From: Acidovorax carolinensis
GTDB lineage: Bacteria; Pseudomonadota; Gammaproteobacteria; Burkholderiales; Burkholderiaceae_C
Direction of reading: 5' to 3'
Assembly: GCF_002157145.1 (NCBI RefSeq)
Contig: NZ_CP021361.1
Coordinates: 62,001-126,000, forward strand
Length of the DNA stretch: 64,000 nt
The stretch's first letter is position 1, and every line of letters begins with the position of its first letter. Shown in pieces: positions 24,512 through 33,110 of this stretch. The notes under the pieces were generated by a model. The model worked only from the letters and a program-made list of their open reading frames with translations. It was not told the DNA's origin and searched no databases. The translations under genes were made by a program, and so were the position numbers.

Positions 24512-25435
24512 TCACGCGACTGCAGGCCGCCGGTTCACCAGCACGATGCCCGCGGCCACCAGCACCAGCGCGGCCACCAGCCCGGTGGTGACGGGCTCGC
24601 CCAGCCACCAGGCACCAAACAGCAGCGCAAACACGGGCGTGAGGAACACAAACACCGAGATCTTCGTGGCCGGGTAATGCGCCAGCATCCACATCCAGGC
24701 CAGGTAGCTCACAAACGCGCCCACCAGCGCCTGCACCAGCAGTGAGCCCCAGGCGAAGGTGCTGAACTGCCAGACCCAGGGCTCTCCCAGGCCCAGCGAC
24801 AGCGCCGGCAGCACCACGGCGCTCACGCCCACCTGGTAGAGCAGCTGCTTGGCGGGGGCCACGCGGGCCAGGGGCGTGGTGCGGATGACCACGGTGGTCA
24901 GCGCCCACATCAGGCCCGCCGCCAGCCCCAACAGGTCGCCCAGCCAGGCCTGGGGCAGGGCGGCGTTGGCGGGGCCCAGCAGCCCGTCGCCCAGGGCCAG
25001 CCCCACGCCGACAAACGCGGCGGCCAGGCCCAGCCACTGCCAGCCCTGCAGGCGCTCGCCGGGAATGAAGCGTGGCAGCAGCAGGGCCACCCAGAAGGGC
25101 GAGGCGTACAAAAACACCGTGAGCCGCGAGGCGGTGGTGTACTGCAGGCCCAGGTAGATGCAGGCAAACTCGCCCGCGAACAGCGCCCCCGCCAGCAGCC
25201 CGGCGCGCGCGGCCCCGGCGGGCTCGGCGGCCATTGACAGGCGAACGCCGCGCCACAGGCACCAGGCCGTCACCGCGACGGTGGCCAGCGCGAAGCGCAC
25301 AAAGGCCTGGAACACCGGCGCCACCTCGGCCACCGTGGCCTTGACCAGCACCTGCTGGAAGCCCCAGAACATGCAGCACGCCAGCAAAAGGGCGATGGCC
25401 AGGGTGTCGAGGTGGGGCTTGCGGCTGTGGGGCAT
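24512..25435 (-). CDS. EamA/DMT-family transporter
   Basis: A 307-residue inner-membrane protein with about ten hydrophobic helices arranged as two EamA repeats (about 12-150 and 165-300). Such proteins export or import small metabolites, often amino acids; the substrate cannot be deduced. The second repeat ends with the conserved TPVFALLFGAWWLGEPVT pattern. It is transcribed alone and is divergent from the ion channel gene, the two starts being 76 bases apart. Confidence 0.9.
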   Translation of the reverse strand: MPHSRKPHLDTLAIALLLACCMFWGFQQVLVKATVAEVAPVFQAFVRFALATVAVTAWCLWRGVRLSMAAEPAGAARAGLLAGALFAGEFACIYLGLQYTTASRLTVFLYASPFWVALLLPRFIPGERLQGWQWLGLAAAFVGVGLALGDGLLGPANAALPQAWLGDLLGLAAGLMWALTTVVIRTTPLARVAPAKQLLYQVGVSAVVLPALSLGLGEPWVWQFSTFAWGSLLVQALVGAFVSYLAWMWMLAHYPATKISVFVFLTPVFALLFGAWWLGEPVTTGLVAALVLVAAGIVLVNRRPAVA

Positions 25436-25511
25436 GGGCCGATTATGGGCAACGTACTACAGTGGCAGCCGTCACGCCCGTTCAATCCATCTACCGACGC
25501 ACCGCCTCCCC

Positions 25512-26381
25512 ATGCCCCAGGTTTCCCCAGACCCCGATCTCCCGCTGCAGGGCTGGCGCCTGCGCCTGTACACCATCATTTTCGAGGCCGACACCCGCGC
25601 CGGGCGGCTGTTCGACATGACGCTGATCGCCGCCATCCTGCTGAGCATTGCCGTGGTGGTGGCCGACAGCGTGCCGGCGCTGCACGAGCGCTGGCGCCAG
25701 CAGTTCACCTGGGCCGAGTGGTGCTTTACGGCGCTGTTCACGCTCGAATACCTGGCCCGCCTGGCCTGCACCCGGCGGCCCTTGCGCTATGCCACCAGTT
25801 TTTTTGGCGTGGTGGACCTGCTGGCCATGCTGCCCACTTATCTGGCTCTGCTGTTCCCGGGCGCGCACGCGCTGATCGATGTGCGCGTGCTGCGCCTGCT
25901 GCGCGTCTTCAGGGTGTTCAAGCTCACCTCGTACCTGGCCGAGTACCGAGGCCTGGGCCGGGCCCTGCAGGCCAGCGCCCGCAAGATCATCGTGTTCATC
26001 ACCGGCGTGCTGATGATCGTGCTGGTCATGGGCACGCTGATGTATGTGGTCGAGGGGCCGGCCAACGGCTTTTCCACCATTCCCACCTCGGTGTACTGGG
26101 CCATCACCACCATGACCACGGTGGGCTTTGGCGACATCACGCCCAAAACCGACCTGGGGCGCTTCATCGCCTCGGTGATGATGCTGCTGGGCTGGGGCAC
26201 GCTGGCTGTGCCCACGGGTATCGTGACGGCCGAGATGACCTCGCAGCGCCTGTCTGCAACCCCTGCGCCCACCACCCGCACCTGCCACGAATGCCTGACC
26301 GAAGGCCACCTGCCCGAGGCGCTGTACTGCCTGCACTGCGGCGCCCGCCTGCCGCACTGGCACCATGAACCCCGCCATTGA
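25512..26381 (+). CDS. Voltage-gated potassium channel-like protein with C-terminal zinc ribbon
   Basis: A 289-residue six-transmembrane ion channel. The S4 voltage-sensing helix shows regularly spaced arginines (RVLRLLRVFRVFK, 125-137) and the K+ selectivity filter TVGFGD is at 203-208. The cytoplasmic tail ends in a four-cysteine pattern, CHEC at 258-261 and CLHC at 273-276, a probable zinc ribbon that may aid assembly or gating. The ATG at 25512 is used; a longer frame from 25158 runs antisense over the transporter gene and is not credible. Confidence 0.9.
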   Translation: MPQVSPDPDLPLQGWRLRLYTIIFEADTRAGRLFDMTLIAAILLSIAVVVADSVPALHERWRQQFTWAEWCFTALFTLEYLARLACTRRPLRYATSFFGVVDLLAMLPTYLALLFPGAHALIDVRVLRLLRVFRVFKLTSYLAEYRGLGRALQASARKIIVFITGVLMIVLVMGTLMYVVEGPANGFSTIPTSVYWAITTMTTVGFGDITPKTDLGRFIASVMMLLGWGTLAVPTGIVTAEMTSQRLSATPAPTTRTCHECLTEGHLPEALYCLHCGARLPHWHHEPRH

Positions 26382-26506
26382 TCCGTTCAGGCACGGGGCG
26401 TTACGCTTTCGCGGGGTGCTGCACAGTACACTTTGCCCTTTTGGCCCCACCCGCGGTGCGCCTGCCCGGCGCCGCGTGGCGTGCCCTTCATCCCTGCAAT
26501 CCATCC

Positions 26507-27268
26507 ATGGCCTTTGACACGGCGGCGCAAGCCCGCACCAGCTTTGATCTCAAAAGCGCCTCGCTGCCGGTGGTGGCGGTGGTGCTCAAAACCACCGACG
26601 CAGCGCAGTTTGCCGCCGACCTGGCCGAGCGCGTGGCCGACGACCCGGGCTTTTTCGACAACGACCCCGTGCTGATCGACCTGGCCCCCGTGCGCGAGGC
26701 GCCCGAGCCCATCGACTTTGCCGCCATCACGGGCGCGCTGCGCCGCCACAGCACCCTGCCGGTGGCCGTGCGCGGCGGCAGTGCAGCCCAGATGGCGGCG
26801 GCGCGCACCCTGGGCCTGGCCGCAGCACCCGATGCCCCGCCCGCCCGCGCCGAAGCGCCCACCCGCGAAGTGCGCGAGGTCGTCCGCGAGGTGGTGCACG
26901 AGGTCGAAGTGGTGCGTGAGGTGCCCATGCCCGGCCCCGGCACGGTGGTGGTCGACAAACCCCTGCGCTCGGGCCAGCAGGTCTATGCGCGCGGTGCCGA
27001 CCTGGTGGTGATGGCCGTGGTGAGCTTTGGCGCCGAAGTGATTGCCGACGGCAACATCCACGTCTATGCACCGCTGCGCGGCCGTGCCATTGCCGGCGCA
27101 CGCGGCAACACCGAGGCGCGCATTTTTTCGACCTGTCTGGAGCCGCAACTGGTTTCCATCGCGGGCATCTACCGCACCACCGAGACCGAATTGCCCGCCG
27201 CCGTGCGCGGCAAGCCGGCGCAGGTGCGGCTCGACGGCGAGAAGCTCATCATCGAGCCGCTCGCCTGA
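26507..27268 (+). CDS. minC: Septum site-determining protein MinC
   Basis: A 253-residue cell-division inhibitor that blocks FtsZ assembly away from mid-cell. The N-terminal FtsZ-inhibiting domain spans about 10-105. A linker rich in Glu/Val/Arg repeats (REVREVVREVVHEVEVVREV, near 125-145) leads to the C-terminal beta-helix domain that binds MinD (RSGQQVYARGADLVV, GAEVIADGNIHVY, PLRGRAIAGARGN). The ATG at 26507 gives the conserved start. It is followed by minD and minE on the same strand with gaps of 45 and 3 bases. Confidence 0.95.
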   Translation: MAFDTAAQARTSFDLKSASLPVVAVVLKTTDAAQFAADLAERVADDPGFFDNDPVLIDLAPVREAPEPIDFAAITGALRRHSTLPVAVRGGSAAQMAAARTLGLAAAPDAPPARAEAPTREVREVVREVVHEVEVVREVPMPGPGTVVVDKPLRSGQQVYARGADLVVMAVVSFGAEVIADGNIHVYAPLRGRAIAGARGNTEARIFSTCLEPQLVSIAGIYRTTETELPAAVRGKPAQVRLDGEKLIIEPLA

Positions 27269-27313
27269 GCCTAATTTTTCATTCGTATCAACTCCCACAG
27301 AGAATCAGCACAC

Positions 27314-28132
27314 ATGGCCAAAATCGTCGTCGTGACCTCCGGCAAGGGTGGCGTGGGCAAGACCACCACCAGCGCCAGCTTTGCCTCCGGCCTCGCCCTG
27401 CGCGGCCACAAGACCGCCGTGATCGACTTTGACGTCGGCCTGCGCAACCTCGACCTCATCATGGGCTGCGAGCGCCGCGTGGTGTATGACCTGATCAACG
27501 TGATCCAGGGCGAGGCCAACCTGAACCAGGCCCTCATCAAGGACAAGCAGTGCGACAACCTGTTCGTGCTGGCCGCCAGCCAGACGCGCGACAAGGATGC
27601 GCTCACGCAGGACGGCGTCGAGAAGATCCTGACCGACCTCGCCGGCATGGGCTTTGAATACATCATCTGCGACTCGCCCGCCGGCATCGAAAGCGGCGCG
27701 CTCATGGCCATGCACTTTGCCGACGAGGCGCTGCTGGTGACCAACCCCGAGGTGTCTTCGGTGCGCGACTCCGACCGCATCCTGGGCATGCTGGGCAGCA
27801 AGACCAAGCGCGCCATCGAAGGCGGCGAGCCGATCAAGGAGCACCTGCTCATCACGCGCTACAACCCCAGCCGCGTGCAGGACGGCCAGATGCTGAGCCT
27901 GGAGGACATCCAGGACATCCTGCGCATCAAGCTGATCGGCGTGATTCCTGAATCCGAGGTGGTGCTGCAGTCGTCCAACCAGGGCACGCCCGCCATCCAC
28001 GCCCAGGGCACCGATGTGTCCGAAGCCTACAAGGACGTGATCGACCGCTTCCTGGGCGTCACCGACAAGCCGCTGCGTTTCATCGACGCCGAAAAACCCG
28101 GCTTCTTCAAACGCCTGTTCGGGAGCAAATAA
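27314..28132 (+). CDS. minD: Septum site-determining ATPase MinD
   Basis: A 272-residue ParA/MinD-type ATPase that recruits MinC to the membrane and oscillates with MinE. The deviant Walker A motif GKGGVGKTT (residues 10-18) has both signature lysines, Lys11 and Lys16. The IDFDVGLRNLD segment and a C-terminal amphipathic membrane-targeting helix (FFKRLFGSK) are present. It lies in the middle of minCDE. Confidence 0.98.
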   Translation: MAKIVVVTSGKGGVGKTTTSASFASGLALRGHKTAVIDFDVGLRNLDLIMGCERRVVYDLINVIQGEANLNQALIKDKQCDNLFVLAASQTRDKDALTQDGVEKILTDLAGMGFEYIICDSPAGIESGALMAMHFADEALLVTNPEVSSVRDSDRILGMLGSKTKRAIEGGEPIKEHLLITRYNPSRVQDGQMLSLEDIQDILRIKLIGVIPESEVVLQSSNQGTPAIHAQGTDVSEAYKDVIDRFLGVTDKPLRFIDAEKPGFFKRLFGSK

Positions 28133-28135
28133 GCC

Positions 28136-28402
28136 ATGGCGTCATTCCTGTCCTTCCTGCTGGGCGAAAAGAAGAAGACCGCCAGCGTCGCCAAGGAGCG
28201 CCTGCAGATCATCCTGGCGCACGAACGCAGCGGCCGCAACGCCGCCGAGCCCGACTACCTGCCCGCGCTGCAACGCGAGCTGGTGGCCGTGATCTCGAAG
28301 TACGTCAAGATCAATCCCGACGACCTCAAGGTGCACCTGGAGCGCCAGGACAACCTCGAAGTGCTCGAAGTCAAGATCGAGCTGCCCGAGGCGGCACGCT
28401 GA
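28136..28402 (+). CDS. minE: Cell division topological specificity factor MinE
   Basis: An 88-residue protein that stimulates MinD ATPase and drives Min oscillation. The N-terminal membrane-binding and MinD-contacting region includes [17 protein letters not shown], the conserved anti-MinCD segment. The C-terminal dimerisation domain ends with [13 protein letters not shown]. It starts 3 bases after the minD stop and closes the operon; a palindromic repeat follows directly. Confidence 0.97.
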   Translation: MASFLSFLLGEKKKTASVAKERLQIILAHERSGRNAAEPDYLPALQRELVAVISKYVKINPDDLKVHLERQDNLEVLEVKIELPEAAR

Positions 28403-28468
28403 TTTTTTGAGTGAAACAGGGCGCTAGCGCACTGTGGATAAGCGCTGGCAGCTATCAAAAATGAAGTG
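28403..28468 (+). repeat. AGCGCTT-core repeat after minE
   Basis: The reverse strand reads TGATAGCTGCCAGCGCTT, then a spacer and GCGCTAGCGCCC, close to the family consensus. It separates minE from the convergent MOSC gene and carries T-rich and A-rich flanks, so it could serve as a terminator for both. Confidence 0.65.
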
Positions 28469-28478
28469 ACCGTGCGTC

Positions 28479-29066
28479 TTAGCGCGCGTGCTTTGCAAAC
28501 TTGCCCGAGAAGGCCTGGGCGATGCTCAGGCCGCGCTGCCCCGGCACCAGGGTGGCTGTCTGGCCTGCGGCAATGCTGCCCGGCTGCTCCACCGCCAGAT
28601 ACCAGCCGCAGCAACCGGCGATCGCCATGGCGCGCCCCGCTTGCGCAAAACCCATCACGGCATTGAATTTGTAGCAGGGCTCGCGCGGTGCCGTCACGCG
28701 CAGCACGCATTCGGGAAAGTGCAGGCGGTCGCCCACGTACACATCTTGTTCCAGCAGGCCCTCGACCGTGAGGTTTTCACCCAGGAAGCCGGGCGGCAGG
28801 GGCTCGTCGAACAAACTCACCCCGCGCTCGCGCCGCTGGGTTTGCCAGAAGGCGTAGTGCACCGCCGGGTAGGCATACACCGCCTTGTCGAGGCTGCCGT
28901 GCACGCTCAGGTCGGCCTGCTCGTCGCCGGCCAGGCCCAGTCGGCCCACGGCAACGGGGCCGGGCGTGGATGATTTGCCGATGGCGGTGAGGATCTTGCG
29001 CTCGCCGATGCGCAGGTGCTGGGCCGTTCCTACATTCACGCTGTGCACTTGCAATGTCGGGGCCAT
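28479..29066 (-). CDS. MOSC-domain protein (YiiM-like)
   Basis: About 195 residues with a MOSC domain, a family that binds the molybdenum cofactor or a related sulfur carrier. The conserved cysteine lies in REPCYKFN. The DLSVHGSLDKAVYAYP and GFLGENLTVEGL segments match the YiiM group, linked in E. coli to resistance to N-hydroxylated base analogues. The ATG at 29066 is preferred; another ATG at 29084 would add six residues. It is transcribed 21 bases after the flavin reductase gene on the same strand. Confidence 0.87.
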   Translation of the reverse strand: MAPTLQVHSVNVGTAQHLRIGERKILTAIGKSSTPGPVAVGRLGLAGDEQADLSVHGSLDKAVYAYPAVHYAFWQTQRRERGVSLFDEPLPPGFLGENLTVEGLLEQDVYVGDRLHFPECVLRVTAPREPCYKFNAVMGFAQAGRAMAIAGCCGWYLAVEQPGSIAAGQTATLVPGQRGLSIAQAFSGKFAKHAR

Positions 29067-29087
29067 GGGCTGACAGGGCTGCATGGG

Positions 29088-29609
29088 CTAGAGCGGGTGC
29101 TCGGTGTAGAAGCGCCCGCCGTGGTACAGCAGGGGCGACATGCCATCCTGGTGCTGGCAGCGCTCGACTTCGCCGACAAAGATCACATGGTCGCCTTCGT
29201 CGTAGCGGCTGCGGTTGAAGCACTCGAACGTGGCCGCAGCGCCCGCCAGCAAGGGCGCGCCGCTGATGCCGGGGTGGTGCTCCACGCCCGCAAAGCGGTC
29301 GATCCCGCGGGCGGCGAAGCGCTCGGCCAGGGCCTTCTGGTCGGCGGCCAGCACGTTGATGGCGTAGTGGGAGCCGTTGGCAAAGGCCGGCATCGAGGCG
29401 GCCGCGCGCGACAGGCTCCACAGCACCAGCGGCGGCTCCAGCGAGACCGAATTGAACGAGTTGGCAGTGAGCCCGATGAGCTCGCCCGCGGCATTGCGGG
29501 CCGTCACGATGGTCACCCCGGTGGCGAACATGCCCAGTGCATCGCGAAACTCGCGCGCTGAAAAACTCGGCGGGCGGGCCAGTGCAGGGGGGGGCAGGGA
29601 ACTGTTCAC
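29088..29609 (-). CDS. Flavin reductase-like domain protein
   Basis: A protein of about 173 residues with the FMN-binding split-barrel (flavin reductase-like) domain. Conserved parts are FRDALGMFATGVTIVTA, GLTANSFNSVSLEPPLVLWS, and the C-terminal LLYHGGRFYTE. Such proteins reduce FMN/FAD for a partner monooxygenase or bind flavin as oxidoreductases. The open frame extends to 29732, overlapping the divergent hydrolase gene; the GTG at 29609 gives a normal family length, though no good ribosome site is seen, so the start is uncertain. No oxygenase partner is adjacent. Confidence 0.85.
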   Translation of the reverse strand: MNSSLPPPALARPPSFSAREFRDALGMFATGVTIVTARNAAGELIGLTANSFNSVSLEPPLVLWSLSRAAASMPAFANGSHYAINVLAADQKALAERFAARGIDRFAGVEHHPGISGAPLLAGAAATFECFNRSRYDEGDHVIFVGEVERCQHQDGMSPLLYHGGRFYTEHPL

Positions 29610-29725
29610 AAAAGCGGGGCGCAAAGCCGTGGGGGAAGGGGGGAGGGCTATTATGGTGTGGCGCCCGAAACCGCGCAGGCGTGGGGCGTATCCAGCGGGC
29701 ATGGGCCCCTTCCACGGAACACTGC

Positions 29726-30514
29726 ATGGCACGCTTACCTACCTACATCACCCTGGGCTCAGGCCCCACCGTGCTCATGCTGCACGATGCCGACGGCGGC
29801 CACCTCACGTTTGCGCCCCAGGTCGAGCGGCTGGCCAGCGCCGGCTACCGCGCGGTGGCGTGGAACATGCCGGGTTATGGCCACAGCGCACCCATCGAAC
29901 CCTACACCTTCAAGGGCCTGGCGCAAAGCTGCCTGACGCTGGTGGATGCGCTGCAGTGCGGGCCGGTCACGCTGGTGGGCCATGGGCTGGGTGCCATGCT
30001 GGCGGCCGAGGTGGCGTTGCGCCAGCCCGCGCTGGTGCGGCGGCTGGTGCTGTGTGCGGGCGGGCCGGGACTCGATGCCCAGGCCACGCAGGACTGGGTC
30101 AGCCCCCGCCTGCAGGCGCTGCGGGCGGTGGACGGCGGCCAGTCCATGGACCTGCTGGCCCAGGCCCTCGTGCCCCGCTTCATCGGCAGCGGCGCCTTGC
30201 CCGAAGGCGTGCGGCTGGCGGGCCATGCCTTGTCGCAGGTCTATCCGGCGACCTACCGGCGGGCATTGGAACTGCTGGTAGTGTTCGACCGCGATGCCAC
30301 GGCGTTCAGCCGCCTTGCGATGCCCACCTTGCTGCTGGGCGGCGCCATGGACCCCTGCACGCCACCGGCCGCGCTGCAGGCCCTGGCCGAGGTGCTGCCC
30401 GATGCCCGCCACCACAGCCTGGCCCATGTCGGCCACTGGCCGCAACTGGAAGACCCGGACGGATTTGACGCTGCGTTGCTGGCCTTTCTGGCCGAGCAGC
30501 GGCAGCTGCACTGA
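29726..30514 (+). CDS. Alpha/beta-hydrolase-fold protein lacking the nucleophile
   Basis: A 262-residue alpha/beta-hydrolase-fold protein. The oxyanion region is near LMLHDADGGH and the nucleophile elbow reads G85-H86-G87-L88-G89, where family members have Ser at the middle position. The codon is GGG, so one base change from Ser is not enough for AGC. The acid Asp209 (GGAMDP) and His237 (HVGHWP) remain. It is thus probably not a normal hydrolase; it could be non-catalytic or use another mechanism. It is divergent from the flavin reductase gene. Confidence 0.85.
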   Translation: MARLPTYITLGSGPTVLMLHDADGGHLTFAPQVERLASAGYRAVAWNMPGYGHSAPIEPYTFKGLAQSCLTLVDALQCGPVTLVGHGLGAMLAAEVALRQPALVRRLVLCAGGPGLDAQATQDWVSPRLQALRAVDGGQSMDLLAQALVPRFIGSGALPEGVRLAGHALSQVYPATYRRALELLVVFDRDATAFSRLAMPTLLLGGAMDPCTPPAALQALAEVLPDARHHSLAHVGHWPQLEDPDGFDAALLAFLAEQRQLH

Positions 30515-30544
30515 GCGGGGCGGCGCCAGGCCGGAAACACGCGC

Positions 30545-31882
30545 TCAGGCGGCAATGATGGTGCGCCCGCTCGGCAACGATTCAGCGCCCAGAAAGCCGA
30601 AGTGCATTGCGGGCTGCGCGCCGCTGATCAGCTCGGCCAGGGCCTTGCCCGAGCCCGCGCCATGGGTCCAGCCCAGCGTGCCATGGCCGGCATTCACCCA
30701 CAGCTTGCCCACGCCCGTGCGGCCGATGAACGGGATGTTGGTGGGGGTGGCCGGGCGCAGGCCGGTCCAGTATTGCGGGTCGCCGCCCTGTTCGGGCGTG
30801 CGGGTGTCGCACACGCCGGGCAGGATTTCCTCGATGCGGCGCGACAGCATGTGGCAGCGCGCGCGGGCCAGGGGGCTGTCCAGCGAAAGGTCGAACCCGC
30901 CCAGCTCGATGGTGCCGGCCACGCGCAGCACATCGCCCAGGCGGCTCATGGCGATTTTCTTGCCGTCGTCGATGGTCGAGACCATGGGGGCGCCCTCGGG
31001 CCTGAGCAGCGGGAAGGTGGCGCTGTAGCCCTTGCCGGGATAGATCGGCAGATCCACGCCCACGGTGCGCAGCAGCGGCGCGCTGTAGGAGCCACAGGCC
31101 ACCACGATGGCGTCGCCTTTCAATATGAAGTCTTTTTTGCCTCCGGCGCCTGATTGGCGTGCGATAACAGCTACTGAATCAATAGCATTGCCAATCTTGT
31201 TCAGGCGCAGCACATCGTGGCCATACAGAAACTGCGCGCCGCGCTCGGCGCAGCGGCGGGCCAGCTGCTGCGTGAACACGCGGGCATCGCCGCTTTCGTC
31301 GGTGCTGGTGTAGGTGCCGCCGGTGATGTGGTCGCCATAGGCTTTGAAGGCCGGCTCGATCTGCAGCAGCTCGTCGCGGCTGACCAGGCGGCGCTGCACG
31401 CCGTGCTTGCGCATCAGCTCGACCGCGTGGCCCGCGTCGTCCAGTGATTTCTGGTCGGTGTAGAAATGCGCAATGCCGCGTTCAAGGCGGTGGTATTCGA
31501 TGCCGGTGGTGCGCACCACGTCTTTCAGGGCCGCATGGCTGTAGGCACCCAGCGCCACGATCTGCTGCACGTTGCGCTCGAACGCCGTGTCGTTGCATTG
31601 CGCCAGGAACTTCAGGCCCCAGCGCCATTGGTCCCAGTCAAGCTGGGGCCGAAACAGCAGCGGCGCTTCCTTGTCGAACATCCATTTGAGCGCCTTCCAC
31701 GGCGCTGCGCGGTTGGCCCAGGGCTCGCAGTAGCTCACGGAGATCTGCGCCGCATTGGCGAAACTGGTTTCCAGCGCGGCATCGGGCTGGCGATCGACCA
31801 CCACCACGTCATGTCCGCGCTCCAGCAGATGCCAGGCGGTGCTGATGCCGATGATGCCGGCGCCCAGAACAATGGTTTTCAT
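30545..31882 (-). CDS. dadA: D-amino acid dehydrogenase
   Basis: A 445-residue FAD-dependent inner-membrane-associated dehydrogenase that deaminates D-amino acids such as D-alanine. The N-terminal dinucleotide motif VLGAGIIGIST (G7, G9, G12) and the C-terminal GLRPATPTNIPFIGRT and NAGHGTLGWTHGAGSG segments are typical of DadA. Residues about 232-253 are encoded by a copy of the dispersed repeat read in frame. The ATG at 31882 begins the Rossmann strand; the 60-residue upstream extension is not conserved. It is divergent from an ArgP-type regulator. Confidence 0.94.
   Translation of the reverse strand: MKTIVLGAGIIGISTAWHLLERGHDVVVVDRQPDAALETSFANAAQISVSYCEPWANRAAPWKALKWMFDKEAPLLFRPQLDWDQWRWGLKFLAQCNDTAFERNVQQIVALGAYSHAALKDVVRTTGIEYHRLERGIAHFYTDQKSLDDAGHAVELMRKHGVQRRLVSRDELLQIEPAFKAYGDHITGGTYTSTDESGDARVFTQQLARRCAERGAQFLYGHDVLRLNKIGNAIDSVAVIARQSGAGGKKDFILKGDAIVVACGSYSAPLLRTVGVDLPIYPGKGYSATFPLLRPEGAPMVSTIDDGKKIAMSRLGDVLRVAGTIELGGFDLSLDSPLARARCHMLSRRIEEILPGVCDTRTPEQGGDPQYWTGLRPATPTNIPFIGRTGVGKLWVNAGHGTLGWTHGAGSGKALAELISGAQPAMHFGFLGAESLPSGRTIIAA
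31122..31189 (-). repeat. Dispersed palindromic repeat captured inside dadA
   Basis: On the coding strand the segment reads AATGCTATTGATTCAGTAGC, then TGTTATCGCACGCCAATCAG, then GCGCCGGAGGCAAAAAAGAC. This matches the long version of the repeat (TGCTATT, TAGCTG, GCGC, AGGCGC, AAAAAGACTT). It is in frame and has diverged somewhat, suggesting an old insertion. Confidence 0.6.
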
Positions 31883-32082
31883 AGAGAGAGCGTGTTGTGA
31901 ATTTTTGCGTGCCCGCGAAAGCCGGCGAAGGCCCGGCCACCTTGGTGCAGGCTGCTCTCGCGCAGTGTGCGCGACATTGCTTTCCTCTAAAAGCAAAATT
32001 AAACTTGGTCTAAAAACATCAGTGCACCTAATGCAGCGCGCTGCGGAGTTTCCACCCCCCATTTTTGCCTGAGTTGAAGACC

Positions 32083-32994
32083 ATGAGCACCTACGATCCT
32101 GCCGCCCTGGAATGCCTTGCCGCCATTGTGGAAGAGGGCGGTTTCGAGCGCGCAGCCCAGCGCCTGAACGTGACGCAGTCGGCGGTGTCGCAGCGCCTGC
32201 GGGCGCTGGAGGCGCAGGTGGGCTCGGTGCTCATCGTGCGCAGCCGGCCATTGCGGCCCACGTCGGCGGGTCAATTGCTGCTCAAGCACACCAAGCAGAT
32301 GCGCCTGCTGCGGGCCGACCTGGAGCGGGACCTGCAGGAACTGGCCCCCAGCGCGCCGGGCGGCACGCGCGACGACGAGCGCATTTCGATTGCCATCAAC
32401 GCCGACAGCATTGCCACCTGGGCGATGGGGGCGCTGCACGATCTGGTGCGCCAGCGCCTGCCGCTGGAAATCATCGTGGACGACCAGGACTTCACCCAGG
32501 AATGGCTGCGCTCGGGCCAGGTGCTGGGCTGTGTCACCACGCTCAAACAGGCGCTGCGCGGCTGCAAGATGGTGCCGCTGGGGGCCATGCCCTATGTGGC
32601 GGTGGCCTCGGCTGCGTTTGCGCAGCAGCATTTGCCGCAGGGGCTGACGCCGCACAATTTTCGCGACGTGTCCTTTCTGTCGTTCAACCGCAAGGACGAC
32701 ATGGCGGCCGAGTTCGTGGCGCGCGCGTTCGGCCTCAAGCGGGTGGCGCTGAACCACCTTTTCGTGCCCAGTGCGGAGGGGCAGATGCGGGCCGTGGCCG
32801 CCGGCTGGGCGGTGGGCGTGGTGCCCGAGCTGCTGGCACGGGGCGCGCTGGCAGACGGCTCCATGGTGGACGTGGCGCCGGGCCGGGCCTTGCCGATCCA
32901 GCTGTATTGGCATTGCTGGAACCTGGAATCGGAGCTGCTCGACGCCATGACGGCGGCACTGAAGGGCGCCGCCGCCGAGGCATTGGTTCCCTGA
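32083..32994 (+). CDS. LysR-family regulator of the ArgP/IciA type
   Basis: A 303-residue LysR regulator. The helix-turn-helix (GFERAAQRLNVTQSAVSQRLRALE, residues about 25-48, shortened) and the ligand-domain start SIAINADSIATW closely resemble ArgP/IciA, which responds to lysine and arginine and controls amino-acid exporters and related genes. The ATG at 32083 is used; another at 32065 is open. It is divergent from dadA with a 200-base shared promoter region, so it may control D-amino-acid catabolism. Confidence 0.91.
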   Translation: MSTYDPAALECLAAIVEEGGFERAAQRLNVTQSAVSQRLRALEAQVGSVLIVRSRPLRPTSAGQLLLKHTKQMRLLRADLERDLQELAPSAPGGTRDDERISIAINADSIATWAMGALHDLVRQRLPLEIIVDDQDFTQEWLRSGQVLGCVTTLKQALRGCKMVPLGAMPYVAVASAAFAQQHLPQGLTPHNFRDVSFLSFNRKDDMAAEFVARAFGLKRVALNHLFVPSAEGQMRAVAAGWAVGVVPELLARGALADGSMVDVAPGRALPIQLYWHCWNLESELLDAMTAALKGAAAEALVP

Positions 32995-33110
32995 ACCGCA
33001 CCGCCTGCGCGAGGCGCTGTTTGCCGCCTGGCGTAGAACGAAAGGTGAACGGCGTGGCTGCAGTGCAACTGGAAAAGTTGTTTTGGAACCGGTGCGTATA
33101 AGATATCGCC

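Noticed and set aside
25158..25511. Upstream extension of the K+ channel frame
   Set aside because: It runs antisense across the DMT transporter gene, and the ATG at 25512 fits the family.
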